Shown here: piece after piece, positions 12,058-22,874 of the stretch | How positions within the stretch are numbered: position 1 is the stretch's first letter | How the letters are laid out: each line of letters starts with the position of its first letter | Assembly: GCA_963971575.1 (NCBI GenBank) | Contig: OZ020611.1 | Coordinates: 48,442,007-48,506,006, forward strand | Direction of reading: 5' to 3' | Length of the DNA stretch: 64,000 nucleotides | From: Liopterus haemorrhoidalis | Lineage: Eukaryota; Arthropoda; Insecta; Coleoptera; Dytiscidae | The notes under the pieces: generated by a model | The model's input: only the letters and a program-made list of their open reading frames with translations | Databases searched by the model: none | Told to the model about the DNA's origin: nothing | Program-made: the position numbers and the translations under genes

Positions 12058-12343
12058 CAGTTGCTGCGCTATCTTGTAAAATCTGGGGGGTAGAAGATAT
12101 TTGAGGGGGGCACAATTTTTTTATCGTTATAAATATTAATGAAAATATGATGGTTTTGAATTCGTAAGGGCCGTAAGGGACCCTTTGACTATCACAATTC
12201 CATTATTCCCAAAATGAGCTGGGCACTTAGTTTTATCTAAAATATTAAGTTTTCTTCAAGCATATCTGGGAGGAGAGCAGCTGGGGTCAGAACAATTTTT
12301 AGAGGGACCAGGCACCCCTGAATACCCGTTGGCGGCACCACTG
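12058..12343. mobile_element. hAT MITE (CAGTxG ends)
   Basis: 286 bp flanked by an exact 8-bp duplication TATCATAC (12050-12057, 12344-12351). Ends are CAGTTGCTGCGC and, inward from the right, CAGTGGTGCCGCC. The interior has G-runs (GGGGGGTAG, GAGGGGGGCAC) and no ORF. Confidence 0.9.
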
Positions 12344-12351
12344 TATCATAC

Positions 12352-13245
12352 CGTGATAATATATAGCTTAATATCTTTTCAGGTAAATTTCCAATACGTT
12401 AGTGAAAACTCCATTAAAATTGGTTAAGTTGTTTTAAGAAAACGTACTGACAAACAGATAGACTGACGTTCCCTTTTATGTATTTTAGAGATATAGTTAT
12501 GCAAAATATATAAGTAACATACAGAATATTACAAAATAAGCTAAAATAAAGAAACTTGAGAAATGATCGATTTGAAAATATCAAAAATATTTGATAAACT
12601 CTATTCACTATACATTTTTCTCGAAAATACGAAGCGTGAGCAAGTTGGGAATAATTTTGATGACCAAAATTTACCCAAAAAATCTAATAGTGGTATTGAA
12701 TTTTGCGGCACAAACCAGAAGTACAGGATATTAAGAACAACTTTGATTTTTTAAATGGGAACAGATGTCGTTAAGAATTCAATTAAAACACAGGTAGGTT
12801 TCACTAATATATTTATTTTCTCAATACGTATTTCGGCTTGCCCACTTTTTGGCAACGGTATACAAATAATTATATGAGACCAGGATATATAGAAGAAAGA
12901 TCAGAGGAAGATTAAGAAGAACAAGGAAGAACATACAATTGAAACTGTAGCAGGAAGTGCGCTGGAATGATAAAAACTAGGACTAGACAAAATAAAAGAG
13001 TGGGAATACATGTTGAAACGTGCACCCCAATAATAATACAGAAATTCTGAGAGCCTGACTCCAGAAAATAGTAAAAATTCTTAAGAATTAAATTAAGGTT
13101 TAAGTTGTAAATAACCACCAAATAGACACCAAAAGTCACTTTCCTATACATAATTAACACTGCACTCTAATGAAAACCATGTCCATTTACAGTGTTGCTA
13201 CTCATGATATACCTTATTCTAGGTATCTTTGGTGATGTCTAGTGA
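12352..13245. other. Unassigned DNA with possible retroelement scraps
   Basis: Near 12825, CAATACGTATTTCGGCTTGCC resembles the terminal motif of the Penelope-like elements in this window. The purine-rich stretch at 12880-12990 recalls the basic tail of LINE ORF2 proteins, but no frame holds up. The rest is featureless. Confidence 0.35.
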
Positions 13246-13402
13246 TGTCTTTGCAGAGCCACAGTAAGGAAAACTTGCGCTAGGGGCAGAACCGTGTTTT
13301 GACGCCCTTGGAAAATAAAAGGTTCTCATCTATCAAAATTCAAGTGATGAACAAAAAAAAAAAGGTCCTCACCTCCCAAAATCCAAGTGACGAGCAAAAA
13401 AA

Positions 13403-14462
13403 TTGATGTGAAGTGTGAATTTTCACACATTGCAGGGTTTCACAGGTATATAATAAGTGAAGGCGGCATGCTGAGTGTGTAGGACAAATTTTGCTTTGTA
13501 GTAACCACGGCAAAATGAATGATTTTTTTAAAATAATTTATCGTTTGTTAATCTCAGAGCTTTAAAAACAAATTTTATGTTAAAATATTTTTTTGTTAAT
13601 TTTAATTCGAATACCTAATATCATTATTTTGGTTTCTAAATAAGTGCAGTATTTTTTTTATATAACAAGGTTCATTAAGATTTTGAAAATTGGACCTATG
13701 GCTTTCATTGGTTGTCTTAAATCATACGCTCCGCCCCTCTGGCTTCGTATAAATGACACAGAATGAAAATATAATTCCAATTGGTTATAAAATTTACGCT
13801 CTTGAAAATTAAATTCAAAATGTGCTAAAATATAACTAGAATTTTAACAAATTAATTTAAACATAATAAATATGAAAAAAAAAACAAAAGATAAAATTGA
13901 CTTCACAAGCCAGGAACGAACCTGTGTAGTGAATAACGATCCTGTGTGGTTGTTGAGCAACTGAGCCACTAGACCACCAAACACTTATCAACTTAGTGTG
14001 CTATAAGAGTATAACATGTATGCATCGTCAACCAAAAAACACAAAAAATGCGTTATTTTCCGAAAACATAATCTGATCAAAAATTCCTGTTGTGCTATTC
14101 CGGTTCACACCATTATACATTACTTAGAATTTTTTCACATTTTTAGTTTAAACCATCTGAGCTACAGGGTGTGGGACAAAAATTTTTTTGCACAATTTTG
14201 GCAAAAATCGCCTCAAAATAATTTATTTTGCAAAAATTTAATTTTGATCGTTAATCCACGTACTAAGGGCTTTCATTTGATATCCTACTCAGAATTTTAA
14301 AAAAATATTTTTTTTTTCGATGAGCACATATTTGTTTATATTTTTATGGGGATATGTTTTTTAAATGTTTTAGTATTTTTCCTATGTGCGGGTCAAAAAG
14401 TTGTACAAGCATGCCAATTTTCAACTCTCTAGGTTTAGTCGTTTGGCTACAATTTTTACCGA

Positions 14463-14508
<46 letters not shown>

Positions 14509-14560
14509 GACAAAATGACGGTATAAGGGTTTTTTGGTCATACCTACAAAACCCTAAAAA
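13403..14560 (+). repeat. Composite AGGGTTT repeat, copy B (complete)
   Basis: Starts TTGATGTGAAGTGTGAATTT with the palindrome TGTGAATTTTCACA, then GCAGGGTTTCACAGGTA. It ends GGTCATACCTACAAAACCCT. The inner ends are thus imperfect inverted repeats of AGGGTTT(N)3-4AGGTA. Order inside: a ~380 bp left segment, tRNA-like block (13905-13980), GAAAACATAATCTGATCAAA block, CAACTCTCTAGGTTTAG block, short (CAGA)n (14463-14508). No ORF is conserved among copies and there is no clear target duplication. The superfamily is unknown. Confidence 0.85.
13905..13980 (-). other. tRNA-like block in composite repeat B
   Basis: On the minus strand TGGTCTAGTGGCTCAG resembles an A-box region and GGTTCGTTCCTGG a B-box. 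The sequence between them is unrelated to that in copies A, C and D. The spacing is longer than in a class I tRNA. Not a functional tRNA by inspection. Confidence 0.5.
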
Positions 14561-14726
14561 AGGTCCTCACCTCTCAAATTTCAAATGACGAGCAAAAAAA
14601 AAAGGTCTTCGGTCATCACTTTCGCAATGGCACCCCTCAGTCAAGCCCGTCAGCGCCCTTCTCCTTAGTGCGCCCAGGGCCGTCTCCCCCTCCGCCCTCA
14701 CCCCTTTCTGCGGCTCTGTGTGTTTG

Positions 14727-14880
14727 TGCATAGCACGTTGCACGTTGCATGTCCATAGCAACCAGCTTTCATTCCGGGCGTATATGGCAACCAACTCCCG
14801 CCAGTAATATGTAGCTGCGGCTCTAGAGCTTCCGGATTTTTCTATAAATAATTTTCGAGTCTTTCTAAGTATTCTTAATC
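14727..14880. other. GC-richer unassigned segment
   Basis: Between the hAT MITE and the next TA-flanked element is ~150 bp of balanced base composition (GCACGTTGCACGTTGCATG near 14730). A minus frame is open across it (residues such as SSRAAATYYWRELVAIYARN) but crosses into both neighbouring elements, so I do not call a gene. Confidence 0.35.
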
Positions 14881-15042
14881 TACAGGGTGAGGCAACACTT
14901 ATGTTTACCTCGATTATTTCCTTAATAAAAAGAGATATAAAAATATTGTTCAAATAACACTTATTTGGGGCAATGGGGGTCAGACGATAACCGTATCATT
15001 TTTTTTTTACAATTGTTTTGTAAAAAAGTATTACAATAAATA

Positions 15043-15512
15043 ACTTTTCTTCAAATTACACTACACATATTATTTTACATATTATTATAGACCTTTTTTT
15101 TCCTCTATTCAACGGTGTAAAACTTATATAACCTAACATAGCAAAATTTTTGTGAAAATCGCATTTTGTGGCCTTCAAAATGACAACTTATTTATTGGTA
15201 AATAATGGAAACAAATGCATGCCAAGCGTTTCAAACCATAAATTTGGAAAATAAGGCTTCTTTTGTTCAAGCTTTTAAAAAACGTATACAAATGTGTTTT
15301 GAACAGCAAGGTCATCATTTGGAATATTTAGTACAATAGGTAGATTACTGTTATGAGTCACTAATCACTTAATATTTTTAAGTCCACAAAAAGCCGCTTT
15401 TGTAAAAAATTTTGTTATGTAAGGATATAAAATTTTACACCGTTGAAAAGAGAAAAAAAGCTCTATAATATTGTGTTAAATAATATGTGTAGTGTAATTT
15501 GAAAAATAGTTA
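15043..15512. repeat. Inner inverted repeat of the TA element
   Basis: Left arm 15043-15180 and right arm 15385-15512 pair through TTCAAATTACACTACACATA, TTCAACGGTGTAAAA and ACATAACAAAATTTTT. The arms enclose the 15205-15339 ORF remnant. This may be a second element nested in the first, or inner repeats of the same one. Confidence 0.7.
15205..15339 (+). pseudogene. Tc1/mariner transposase C-terminal remnant
   Basis: A 44-residue frame starts METNACQAF and ends FKKRIQMCFEQQGHHLEYLVQ-stop. The ending matches the family pattern R(I/L)xxCIxxxGGHxEHL of DD41D-like and other Tc1/mariner transposases. All catalytic motifs are absent, so the element cannot mobilise itself. Confidence 0.5.
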
Positions 15513-15957
15513 TCAACCGCCGTGCCTCTTGCAAAACAAATGAAAAAAAATTGATGTGAAGTGTGAATTTTCACACATTTTAGGGTTTCGCAGGTAGGTA
15601 TTTAGTAAGTGAATGATGATTATTTGGGATGCCAAAACAAATTTTATGTTAAAATATTTTTTTTTTTTGTAAATTTTAATTCGAATGCTTAATACCATTA
15701 TTTAGGTTTCTAAATATGTGCAGTATTTCAGCAAGGTTCATTAAGATTTTGAAAATTGCGCCTATGGCTTCCATTGGTTGTTTTAAATCATAACTCCGCC
15801 CCTCCGATTTCGTGTATTCAATTTCAACAATTTCCACTAATTATTAAATTTACGCTTTTAAAAATTAAATGCAACATTTGCCCAAATATAACTAGAATTT
15901 TGAAAAAATAATTTAAACAAAATAAAAATGAAAAAAAAAACAGAAAAAATAAAATTG

Positions 15958-16024
15958 ACTCAAGATCGAAACCTAGTTTGCAAATTAGAAGACCAGAGTT
16001 CTAACCGTTACACCATCAAGGCAT
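15958..16024 (-). other. tRNA-like block in composite repeat C
   Basis: Minus strand: GATGGTGTAACGGTTAGAAC resembles the D-arm/A-box of a Gln-type tRNA, and AGGTTTCGATCTTGAG sits at the B-box position. The 3' half does not pair well with the 5' half. It is the most tRNA-like of the four blocks but still degraded. Confidence 0.55.
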
Positions 16025-16473
16025 GCTGAATGAAATATTTTGCATGGTCAAGCAAAAAACACAAAGAATGCGTTATTTTCCGAAAACATAATCTGATCAA
16101 AAATTCCTGTTGTGGTATTCCGGTTCACACCAATGTACACTACTTAGAATTTTTTCAGATTTTTAGTTTAAACCATCTGGGCTACAGGTGTGAGACAAAA
16201 TTTTTTTTGCACAATTTTCGCGTCAAAGTAATTTATTTTGCAAAAATAAAATTTTGATCGTTAATCCACGTACTAAGGGCTTTCATGTGATACCCTACTC
16301 AGAATTTTAAAAAAATATTTTTTTTTCGATGAGCACATATTTGTTTATATTTTTAGGGGGATATGTTTCTTAGATGTTTTAGTACTTTTCCTATGTGCGG
16401 GTCAAAAAGTTGTATAAGCATGCCAAATTTCAACTCTCTAGGTTTTGCCGTTTTGCTACAATTTTTACCGAAC

Positions 16474-16649
<176 letters not shown>

Positions 16650-16823
16650 GACAAAATGACGGTATAAGGGTTTTTTGGTCATACCTACAAAACCCTAAAA
16701 ATGTTTGATGCCACTATAGTCTGACCCCCATTGCCCCAAATAAGTTTTATTTGAACAATATTTTTATAACTCTTTTTATTAAGGAAATAATCAAGATGAA
16801 CATAAGTGTTGCCTCACCCTGTA

Positions 16824-17214
16824 TATTTCCCCCAGCACAATATTAATTATGTTTAGCAGCAATGAAATACCATTATCTCACATTTCATACTAAATTGGAT
16901 TTTTAAAGGATGCTCAACTTTCAACGTTGCTAGGTAACGATATTGTTTTTCAAATTACATTTTCCTGAAACTATTTGCATTTAATTAAAATGCGTTTTAT
17001 GGTATTTCAAATATATGCTACCTTTTCCTGGAAACAAAACCCCCACACATTTTGGGGAAAGTAAATATTTTACTGTCATGGTTTTTATTTTTTGATATCA
17101 ATTTTTTGCAAATAATTTTCACTCAGTTAAGCGTCTTGTGAAAGGTTTTAGTTTTGGACTCAAATAGTAAAGATGATGAGCATAAAAATAAAAATAAATG
17201 AAGACGGAAAAATA
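16824..17214. other. Unassigned AT-rich DNA
   Basis: No ORF or repeat end is recognised. It separates the TA element from the mariner remnant, whose own 3' end is missing. Confidence 0.5.
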
Positions 17215-17905
17215 ATCCATAGTTTGACTTGAGCCCCATTGACCAATGGGTCATCTTGGAAGACCCAAACAGAGGATAGTTGCTTAGTTTCTGGTTCATA
17301 TGAATAAATCCAAATTTCGTCACCTAAACGATGTTTTATATAGAATTTTGCAGTGCCTAGGTTGAATTTTTTTAGCATTCCCTTACACCAATCAACCCGA
17401 GCCTTTTTTGAGCTTCGGTCAAATTATGCGGGAACAGATCTTTTTCATAGCTAAATGTTCATGCAAAATCGAATGTATTGCAGTGTGCGATGTGCCAAAG
17501 GATGCCTCTATCTCGCAGTAAGTCACATGCCGATTTTCTTTCAATCATTTTGCCCACAACATTGGTGTTTTTTGAATCACAACCGATTTTGGTCGACCAC
17601 GACGAAATGCAAATCAATTGTAAACAGTCTTTTCTGATGGTGCTTCAGTACCAAAAGTTGAACTATGCGAATCTATGCATTGTTGTTGAGTTAGGCCTTT
17701 ACTAAAATCGTAAACAGTCCAAGTAATATCCATTTTTTCACAAACAGGTTTTTTTTTTAATGCTCACTGTTAATAACCCCTCTGTCAATTTATAAGTTGC
17801 CACTGATTTCACAATAACAAATGTCAAATTTTACAATAATAGTAATAACACATTTCAATATTACCATCTAGTGGTCGTTTGTAAAAACATGAAATGTAAC
17901 CCTCG
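17215..17905 (-). pseudogene. mariner transposase remnant, 3' truncated
   Basis: Same family as the mariner at 61824-63382. The terminus at 17905, read inward, is CGAGGGTTACATTTCATGTT and is bordered by TA (17906-17907). Broken minus-strand frames show DFSKGLTQQQCIDS, then SEKTVY, FRRGRPKSVVIQK and YSEPETKQ-like WIYSYEPETKQLSSVWVFQDD. These are the HTH region, linker and first part of the mariner catalytic domain. Frameshifts, stops and a short internal deletion are present. The catalytic C-terminal half and 3' terminal repeat are missing. Confidence 0.88.
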
Positions 17906-17907
17906 TA

Positions 17908-18694
17908 GTGTTTGAAGACGAACTTAGATTTGAGTTCTTAAATTCAAAGTTAGTATATAGATAAGAACCGTTAAAACTGAAATATATTAAAGCAGAGGAA
18001 TAACAAAATAAATAACGTAACCCTCTATTTGGACCGACAGAAATACTAAACCAAAATTCACTCTTGACATCTTACAATTACTAAGCCCTCGCATGTGCAA
18101 TGCTGTGATATCAATTCCCATAACAGTCTTTCATTTTATAATTGGTGGGTGGATCCCTTATCTCAAATCGTGTAGCGAAAAAAATAAGTGAAAATCGAAA
18201 AAAAGAATCCGCAATGCGCCAGAATATCTCATAGCGGCACAGACTGAAGATTAAAATTGCCTCTTGTTGCCCATAATATTTTGGGATGGTGACCTCTAGA
18301 CGTTATATATTCTTTTTTACTAGAACACATTGTTTTTAAAACTGGTTTGCGGTAGATTTCGTGAATGAAGTGAAGATTTTTTTAACTTATTCACCGCTGG
18401 AATTTTAGTTACTGTGTAATGTGATAATAATTCTACATTTTGTTAAGTTTGCAGTTGTTGATTTTTACTAAATTGTGTAACGGAAATGACACTCTGGCGC
18501 CAACCTGTAATTTTGCATTTTAAATATAACATAATGTTGATAATATTTATGTTTGTCACTCGGATAAAATCACTGTCACTTGATTTGACGTTTGGCTTCA
18601 TTCATACAATTCCTCCGTCTGAGGTTCGGTCAAAAGTCGAAGAAAATGAATGCAGTAATTGCATGCAGTAATTTTAATTGCAGTGCAGTAATTT
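17908..18694. other. Unassigned DNA
   Basis: No recognisable gene or repeat ends. Small ORFs lack coding signals. Confidence 0.5.
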
Positions 18695-19560
18695 TTAGGG
18701 TTTTGTACTCCAAAAAAACGCTTATAACCAGAGCCGCAGTAAGGAAAACTTGCGCTAGGGGCAAAACTTGCGCTGCGGCAAATAAATGTAAGTGATAAGG
18801 CAAAAACAAGATTCTCACCGCCCAAAATGTAGATGGTGAACAAAAAAAAGGTCCTCACCTCCCAAAATCCAAGTGAAGAGCAAAAAAAAAAATGTCCTCG
18901 CTTTCGCAATGTGGCGCCCTTGTCCTTAGTGCGCTAGGGGCCGTCACCCCCTCCGCTCCCCCCTTACTGCGGCTCTGCTTATAACGTCACTCATGTGTCT
19001 GTCTGTACTGTAGAAAATGTCGCGAAACGGATTAACATAGAAAGTTGGCATGCTTATACAACTCTTTGACTCACATATAGGAAAAATACTGAGAGTTCAA
19101 AAAACATATCCCGAGATAAATATAAACAATTATGTATTATATAAAAAATAAATATATATTTCATTAATTCTGAGGGGCATATCAAATGAAACCCATATTT
19201 TTTATAAATCTTTTTTTTTATGGGATTTTTGCCTAAAATATGTAAAAAACCTTTTGTCCCCCGCCCTATCACTCAGAGGGGTTGATCTAAAAATCTCGAT
19301 AATGAACATTAATGGGAACCGGTATAGTTCAACAGGAATCAGGATAGTTTTTCGAAAAATGTCGATTTTTGTGTAGTCGATAAAAAAATATATTTTTTAT
19401 TACTTATTGTATGGTATCGAAAGAAAGCTCTTACAGATTAAGGAACAATAGTAGTTTCTTTTTTTTTTTAACACGATTTTAGTCAAACCTGTGCTAAAAA
19501 AGTTCTTGTCCCGCCACCTCTTACCCAATAAGGTTAAACTAAAAATCTAAAAAAAATATA
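18695..19560 (-). repeat. Composite AGGGTTT repeat, diverged copy E
   Basis: Begins TTTTTAGGGTTTTGTACTCC and continues, after a hAT MITE, with TCACTCATGTGTCTGTCTGT, TTGGCATGCTTATACAACTC and ATCAAATGAAACCCAT. These are counterparts of the inverted copy D. The (TCTG)n tract is only a few units long. The stretch GGTTGATCTAAAAATCTCGA recurs in diverged form ~250 bp on (GGTTAAACTAAAAATCTAAA), suggesting an internal duplication. No tRNA-like block is seen. Confidence 0.65.
18729..18977. mobile_element. hAT MITE with ~40 bp tandem units (short form)
   Basis: 249 bp, exact 8-bp duplication CTTATAAC (18721-18728, 18978-18985), and perfect 16-bp inverted ends CAGAGCCGCAGTAAGG. The interior has about two and a half units of the GGTCCTCACCTCCCAAAATC ... 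GAGCAAAAAAAA type plus a GC-rich right end. It is inserted into composite repeat E. Confidence 0.95.
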
Positions 19561-19577
19561 AGTAATATACTCGTATA

Positions 19578-19905
19578 GTCCGTACCAAATTAGTTTTGAA
19601 GATCGCAATAAAATAATAAAAGTTAGTGAACTCATAAAATTACAATAGAAGTGATATAACTAGGCGTGTCAACCCATAGCCGTAGGGATTAGTTTTTCAC
19701 ATTACGCATCTTACTGAAAGTATTAACAAAAACAAGTATGCTTATTTATAGTTAGTACTTAAACGTATGTATGCGCCACTGACCGTTGACTGTTTACAAC
19801 GTGGTAGTAAACATGAACCCTAGTTCTTTTGTAGTTTAACAATATGATTATAGTTATTCGGGATAATTGTTTTATGCCGATCTTTAAAACTAATTTGGTA
19901 TGGAC
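19578..19905. mobile_element. Short element with GTCCGTACC ends
   Basis: The left GTCCGTACCAAATTAGTTTT and the right end read inward GTCCATACCAAATTAGTTTT are inverted repeats of about 28 bp. The left flank is TATA; the right flank is TTTATA, so a TA duplication is likely but not clean. The interior is non-coding. Confidence 0.6.
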
Positions 19906-20171
19906 TTTATATTGATCTGAGTCGGAAACGTACAAGAGGAGTTTTTGATCCGATTTCGTTTTGAAAAAATATTGCAGTTTTTGTATTTTTAACTAAATTA
20001 ATTATTATTCTTTTTAATTCATGGCTAAATTATGGCTAATAATGTTATGGATTTTTTGTATTTATGGCTAACATAGTGTGGGTCTTTTTTTGAAATTAAA
20101 AATATAATAAAACATATTTAACAGCTGAGGACTGATTTTTGAACACCACACTACTCTAGTAATGAAATACT

Positions 20172-20524
20172 CAGTAGCAGCCTAAGGGTGGGGGGGGGGG
20201 TATGGTTAACCCGGGTCGGGCGATCGCCCTGGGGCGCCAGGCCAGGAGGGTGACGGACGGTCAGGTCTTGTATTTTAAAAGTGAGGACCTTTTTTTTGTT
20301 TTTTTGCTCTTTACTTAGATTTGGTAGGTGAGGACCTTTTTTTTCTCTTCACTTGGATTTGGGAGGTGAAGACCTTTTTTTTGCTCCTCACTTGGATTTG
20401 GGAGGTGAGGACCTTTTTTTGCTCTTCTCTTGGATCTGGGAGGTGAAGACCTTCTTAATTATTTTTTTATGAGGGCGGCAAAAAAATCTCGCCCGAGGCG
20501 CCAGACTTGCTAAGACGGGCTCTG
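20172..20524. mobile_element. hAT MITE with ~40 bp tandem units (five-unit form)
   Basis: 353 bp, exact 8-bp duplication GAAATACT (20164-20171, 20525-20532). One end is CAGTAGCAGCCTAAGGG; the other, read inward, is CAGAGCCCGTCTTAGC. The centre holds about five tandem units GAGGTGAGGACCTTTTTTTT + GCTCTTCACTTGGATTTGG with small differences. Both ends are GC-rich. A related repeat at ~53660 retains the unoccupied site. Confidence 0.9.
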
Positions 20525-20790
20525 GAAATACTTATAAATCAAATAAGACATTGCTAAAAGTGGAAATTACGTTTTTGAAATTAAAAAAAAAAAAAAATTA
20601 AGCCATTTATTAATATATTTCTCATTAATCTAATAAAGACTTGAATACGAAGCAAATGCAGAAAAAATGCTGGGATTTTTGGCAAATTATTTAAATTTTG
20701 TTTAAAAAAATTAAATGGAAACTCTTAGTACTCAAATAACGAATAAAAATGATTATCAACGTAATGATTAAATGAGGCTTTGATCAATAA
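20525..20790. repeat. Dispersed repeat, copy 1 (pair with 53660-53935)
   Basis: From ATACTTATAAATCAAATAAG through AAGCAAATGCAGAAAAA and TACTCAAATAACGAATAAAA it matches 53660-53935 with small gaps. The nature of the repeat is unknown. Confidence 0.65.
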
Positions 20791-21129
20791 AAAAATAGTT
20801 CGTGACAACCTAAGAAAAATTTGGTCCCGCTTAAACGTTTGAAATTAAGATCTGACACGCTCGAATACGCATTCTGGTGGTCAAATATTGTACTAGATAC
20901 TCCAGTACTGTTTGAACTTATTACATATGTTTAATGTTAAATTTTTGTTAGAATGTCGACAGAAGTTCTTGTGAAGTGAAAAACTATAGTAGCAGAACTA
21001 TTATAGTGTTTCTGGCTGTCATTCAAGACAGGACAAAGCATATTGACAGCTGAGTATTAAAGCCAACCGCCATATTGCCTTGGATCACAGCGCCGCCATC
21101 GGTAATGTCACTTCTCAATAGCCTATATT
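20791..21129. other. Unassigned DNA
   Basis: I see no supported feature. Confidence 0.5.
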
Positions 21130-21318
21130 TGTTTATATTTTTTCGGCTTTTTTTTATTTTTTCTTCTATAGTTTTCTTATATATATGGGTTAAAAAATAG
21201 TTTTAAAAACGTGCCAAATTTCAATTTTCTATGTTCAGCCGTTTGACCACAATTTCTAAACAGACAGACGGACTCATGTTATAAGGGTAATTTGTCATGC
21301 CTACAAAACCCTAAAAAT
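21130..21318 (+). repeat. Composite AGGGTTT repeat fragment F
   Basis: The right end of the composite family: AAACGTGCCAAATTTCAATT, GTTCAGCCGTTTGACCACAA, a minimal CAGACAGACGG tract and the terminus CATGCCTACAAAACCCTAAA. The left two thirds are absent. Confidence 0.75.
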
Positions 21319-21759
21319 ATACATCATATATAATAATAGCTATCGTCATTCTAAATTTAAACATTTAATTAAGAAGTGCTTTTACTTAAGTAAATATAAC
21401 TGATGCATAGTCTTCACAATTAATTCTAATAGGGTTACGGTTTTAATGTTATTTACTAAGCAACTATAATTCCGTCTAGTAACTCGTCTAGAAATGTTTT
21501 AATTGAAATATTTATAGACTTACGTATGTGTCTGAAATATGCAGACAACCCTCATATTAACAGGAAGAAAAGAGGGACAATTTTTCCTTAACATTTCTAA
21601 AAATTAATGTAAGTAATATTATATAAATATATTTTACAGTATTTCTACACTGAGAATTACATAGAAGGGTTACGGTTCCCCGGAAGAACAGTGGCATCAG
21701 CTTCACGAAAGAACCATTTAGTGAGAGGTGCAGTATAAGGACTGACATTATATTGCTGG
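21319..21759. other. Unassigned DNA
   Basis: No supported feature before the LINE target duplication that starts at 21760. Confidence 0.5.
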
Positions 21760-21769
21760 AAAAGAGGGA

Positions 21770-22533
21770 CAGACTCACTCAGTGCTTTACAGGACATAAC
21801 CCATCCCTACACACAGCCCCCCTTCACAGGTCGAATCCAAGAGCTCATCCACGAACTCCAGCGAGAGCAAAAAACCGTACACTTCATCTGGGGTACACCA
21901 TCACATGTCGGGATAAATGGAAATGAAGCGGCGGACCAAAAAGCAAGAGAGGACATGAATTTAATCCACTCCGAAGAACACCTCAAAAACTTAAACTATG
22001 ACTGGAAGAATTATGCAAAAAAGCAAATAATGGAACAGTGGGAAATTGAGTGGCAGCGTACATCAGAAAACAAATTAAGAGAGGTCAAGAACTCTATTAA
22101 ACCGTGGAAAATACCCGGCTCTAGGAAAGAACAAATACTTATAACCAGGTTAAGAATAGGGCACTGTCAACTAACACACAAGTTCTTGTTTGACAGCACA
22201 ACAACCGATAGATGCCCTACCTGCCACACAAAAACCTCAGTAAAACATGTTCTCACCGAGTGTCCCCAATATGACGAAGAAAGAAGAAAGTATGCGATGC
22301 CCAACAATTTGTGCGAAGCCCTGTGCAACGACCCAGTGCAACTACAGAAGACCCTTAATTTTCTGATAGCCACAAAATTAGACAAATATATTTAAATATT
22401 AAGTAAATGTACTCATTATAAAATGTAATCAATGTAAAACTAAAAATTGTAAACCAATGTAACTGTTATAAAGACGCTAATAGCAGTATGCTGATGCGTC
22501 TCTAATTATAAATTAAAAAAAAATAAAATAAAA
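21770..22533 (+). mobile_element. 5'-truncated RNase H-type LINE insertion
   Basis: A clean retrotransposition product: direct repeats AAAAGAGGGA (21760-21769 and 22534-22543) bracket an ORF2 3' end, a ~110 bp 3' untranslated region and an A-rich tail (AATAAAATAAAAAA). Direct, matching target duplications with a tail and 5' truncation indicate target-primed reverse transcription. It looks relatively young because the remaining reading frame is intact. Confidence 0.85.
21772..22395 (+). CDS. LINE ORF2 C-terminus: RNase H end plus CCHC-like finger
   Basis: An open frame of 207 codons runs from the truncation point. It begins DSLSALQDI, the RNase H D-S-x-x-A-L motif, followed by WGTPSHVGINGNEAADQKAR, the last RNase H motif (normally W-I-P-S-H-V-G-I-x-G-N-E-x-A-D). 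A C-terminal domain follows: EQILITRLRIGHCQLTHKFL and CPTCHTKTSVKHVLTECPQY, a C-x2-C...H...C finger found near the end of I/LOA-type ORF2. Missing are the endonuclease, RT and the first half of RNase H. No start codon is expected since the copy is 5' truncated. Confidence 0.88.
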   Translation, partial: DSLSALQDITHPYTQPPFTGRIQELIHELQREQKTVHFIWGTPSHVGINGNEAADQKAREDMNLIHSEEHLKNLNYDWKNYAKKQIMEQWEIEWQRTSENKLREVKNSIKPWKIPGSRKEQILITRLRIGHCQLTHKFLFDSTTTDRCPTCHTKTSVKHVLTECPQYDEERRKYAMPNNLCEALCNDPVQLQKTLNFLIATKLDKYI

Positions 22534-22543
22534 AAAAGAGGGA

Positions 22544-22866
22544 TTTCTACTTTCTGAAATAATACAATATAATAGGTCCCAAGACATGGCCATTGTGGTC
22601 CTGGTCATTTTTGTTTCCTTCTAAGAATACTGGACTACCATATGCTGTGACACCTCAAAACTTACGAACTTGGGTACGCTGTCTCGCCTTCCATACAATT
22701 TTGAACTGACCTCTCTTCATGTCTCCGGTCATCTCTTCTACGCACACCGTGGGGACACAAACAAAATCAGGATTTTTCGCTAAACACAACTCCATTCCGC
22801 CTAAGATGCGGAAAAAGCCGGGAAGTTCAATATTGTATGGAATGCAAGGTAACGCTTACCCAAGGA
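22544..22866. other. Unassigned DNA, somewhat GC-richer
   Basis: Contains stretches of moderate GC (22660-22840) with no frame that I recognise on either strand. Confidence 0.4.
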
Positions 22867-22874
22867 CTTATAGC

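Larger units (their letters stand above)
13254..14718. mobile_element. hAT MITE with internal ~40 bp tandem units, split by composite repeat
   Basis: Inverted ends CAGAGCCACAGTAAGG and, from the right, CAGAGCCGCAGAAAGG. The flanking 8-mers TGTCTTTG / TGTGTTTG agree at 7 of 8. After the left end come copies of a unit of the form AGGTCCTCACCTCCCAAAAT + CCAAGTGATGAGCAAAAAAA. A 1,158 bp composite repeat (13403-14560) interrupts the array, which resumes at once with AGGTCCTCACCTC. The terminal ~100 bp is GC-rich. Relatives are at 18729-18977, 20172-20524 and 62282-62573. Confidence 0.88.

Noticed and set aside
14567..14953. 128-codon minus-strand ORF
   Set aside because: It runs through the end of a hAT MITE, flanking DNA and the terminal repeat of a TA element, so it is a chance frame across three unrelated segments.
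18598..18909. 103-codon minus-strand ORF
   Set aside because: It crosses the boundary of the hAT MITE at 18729 and translates its tandem units.
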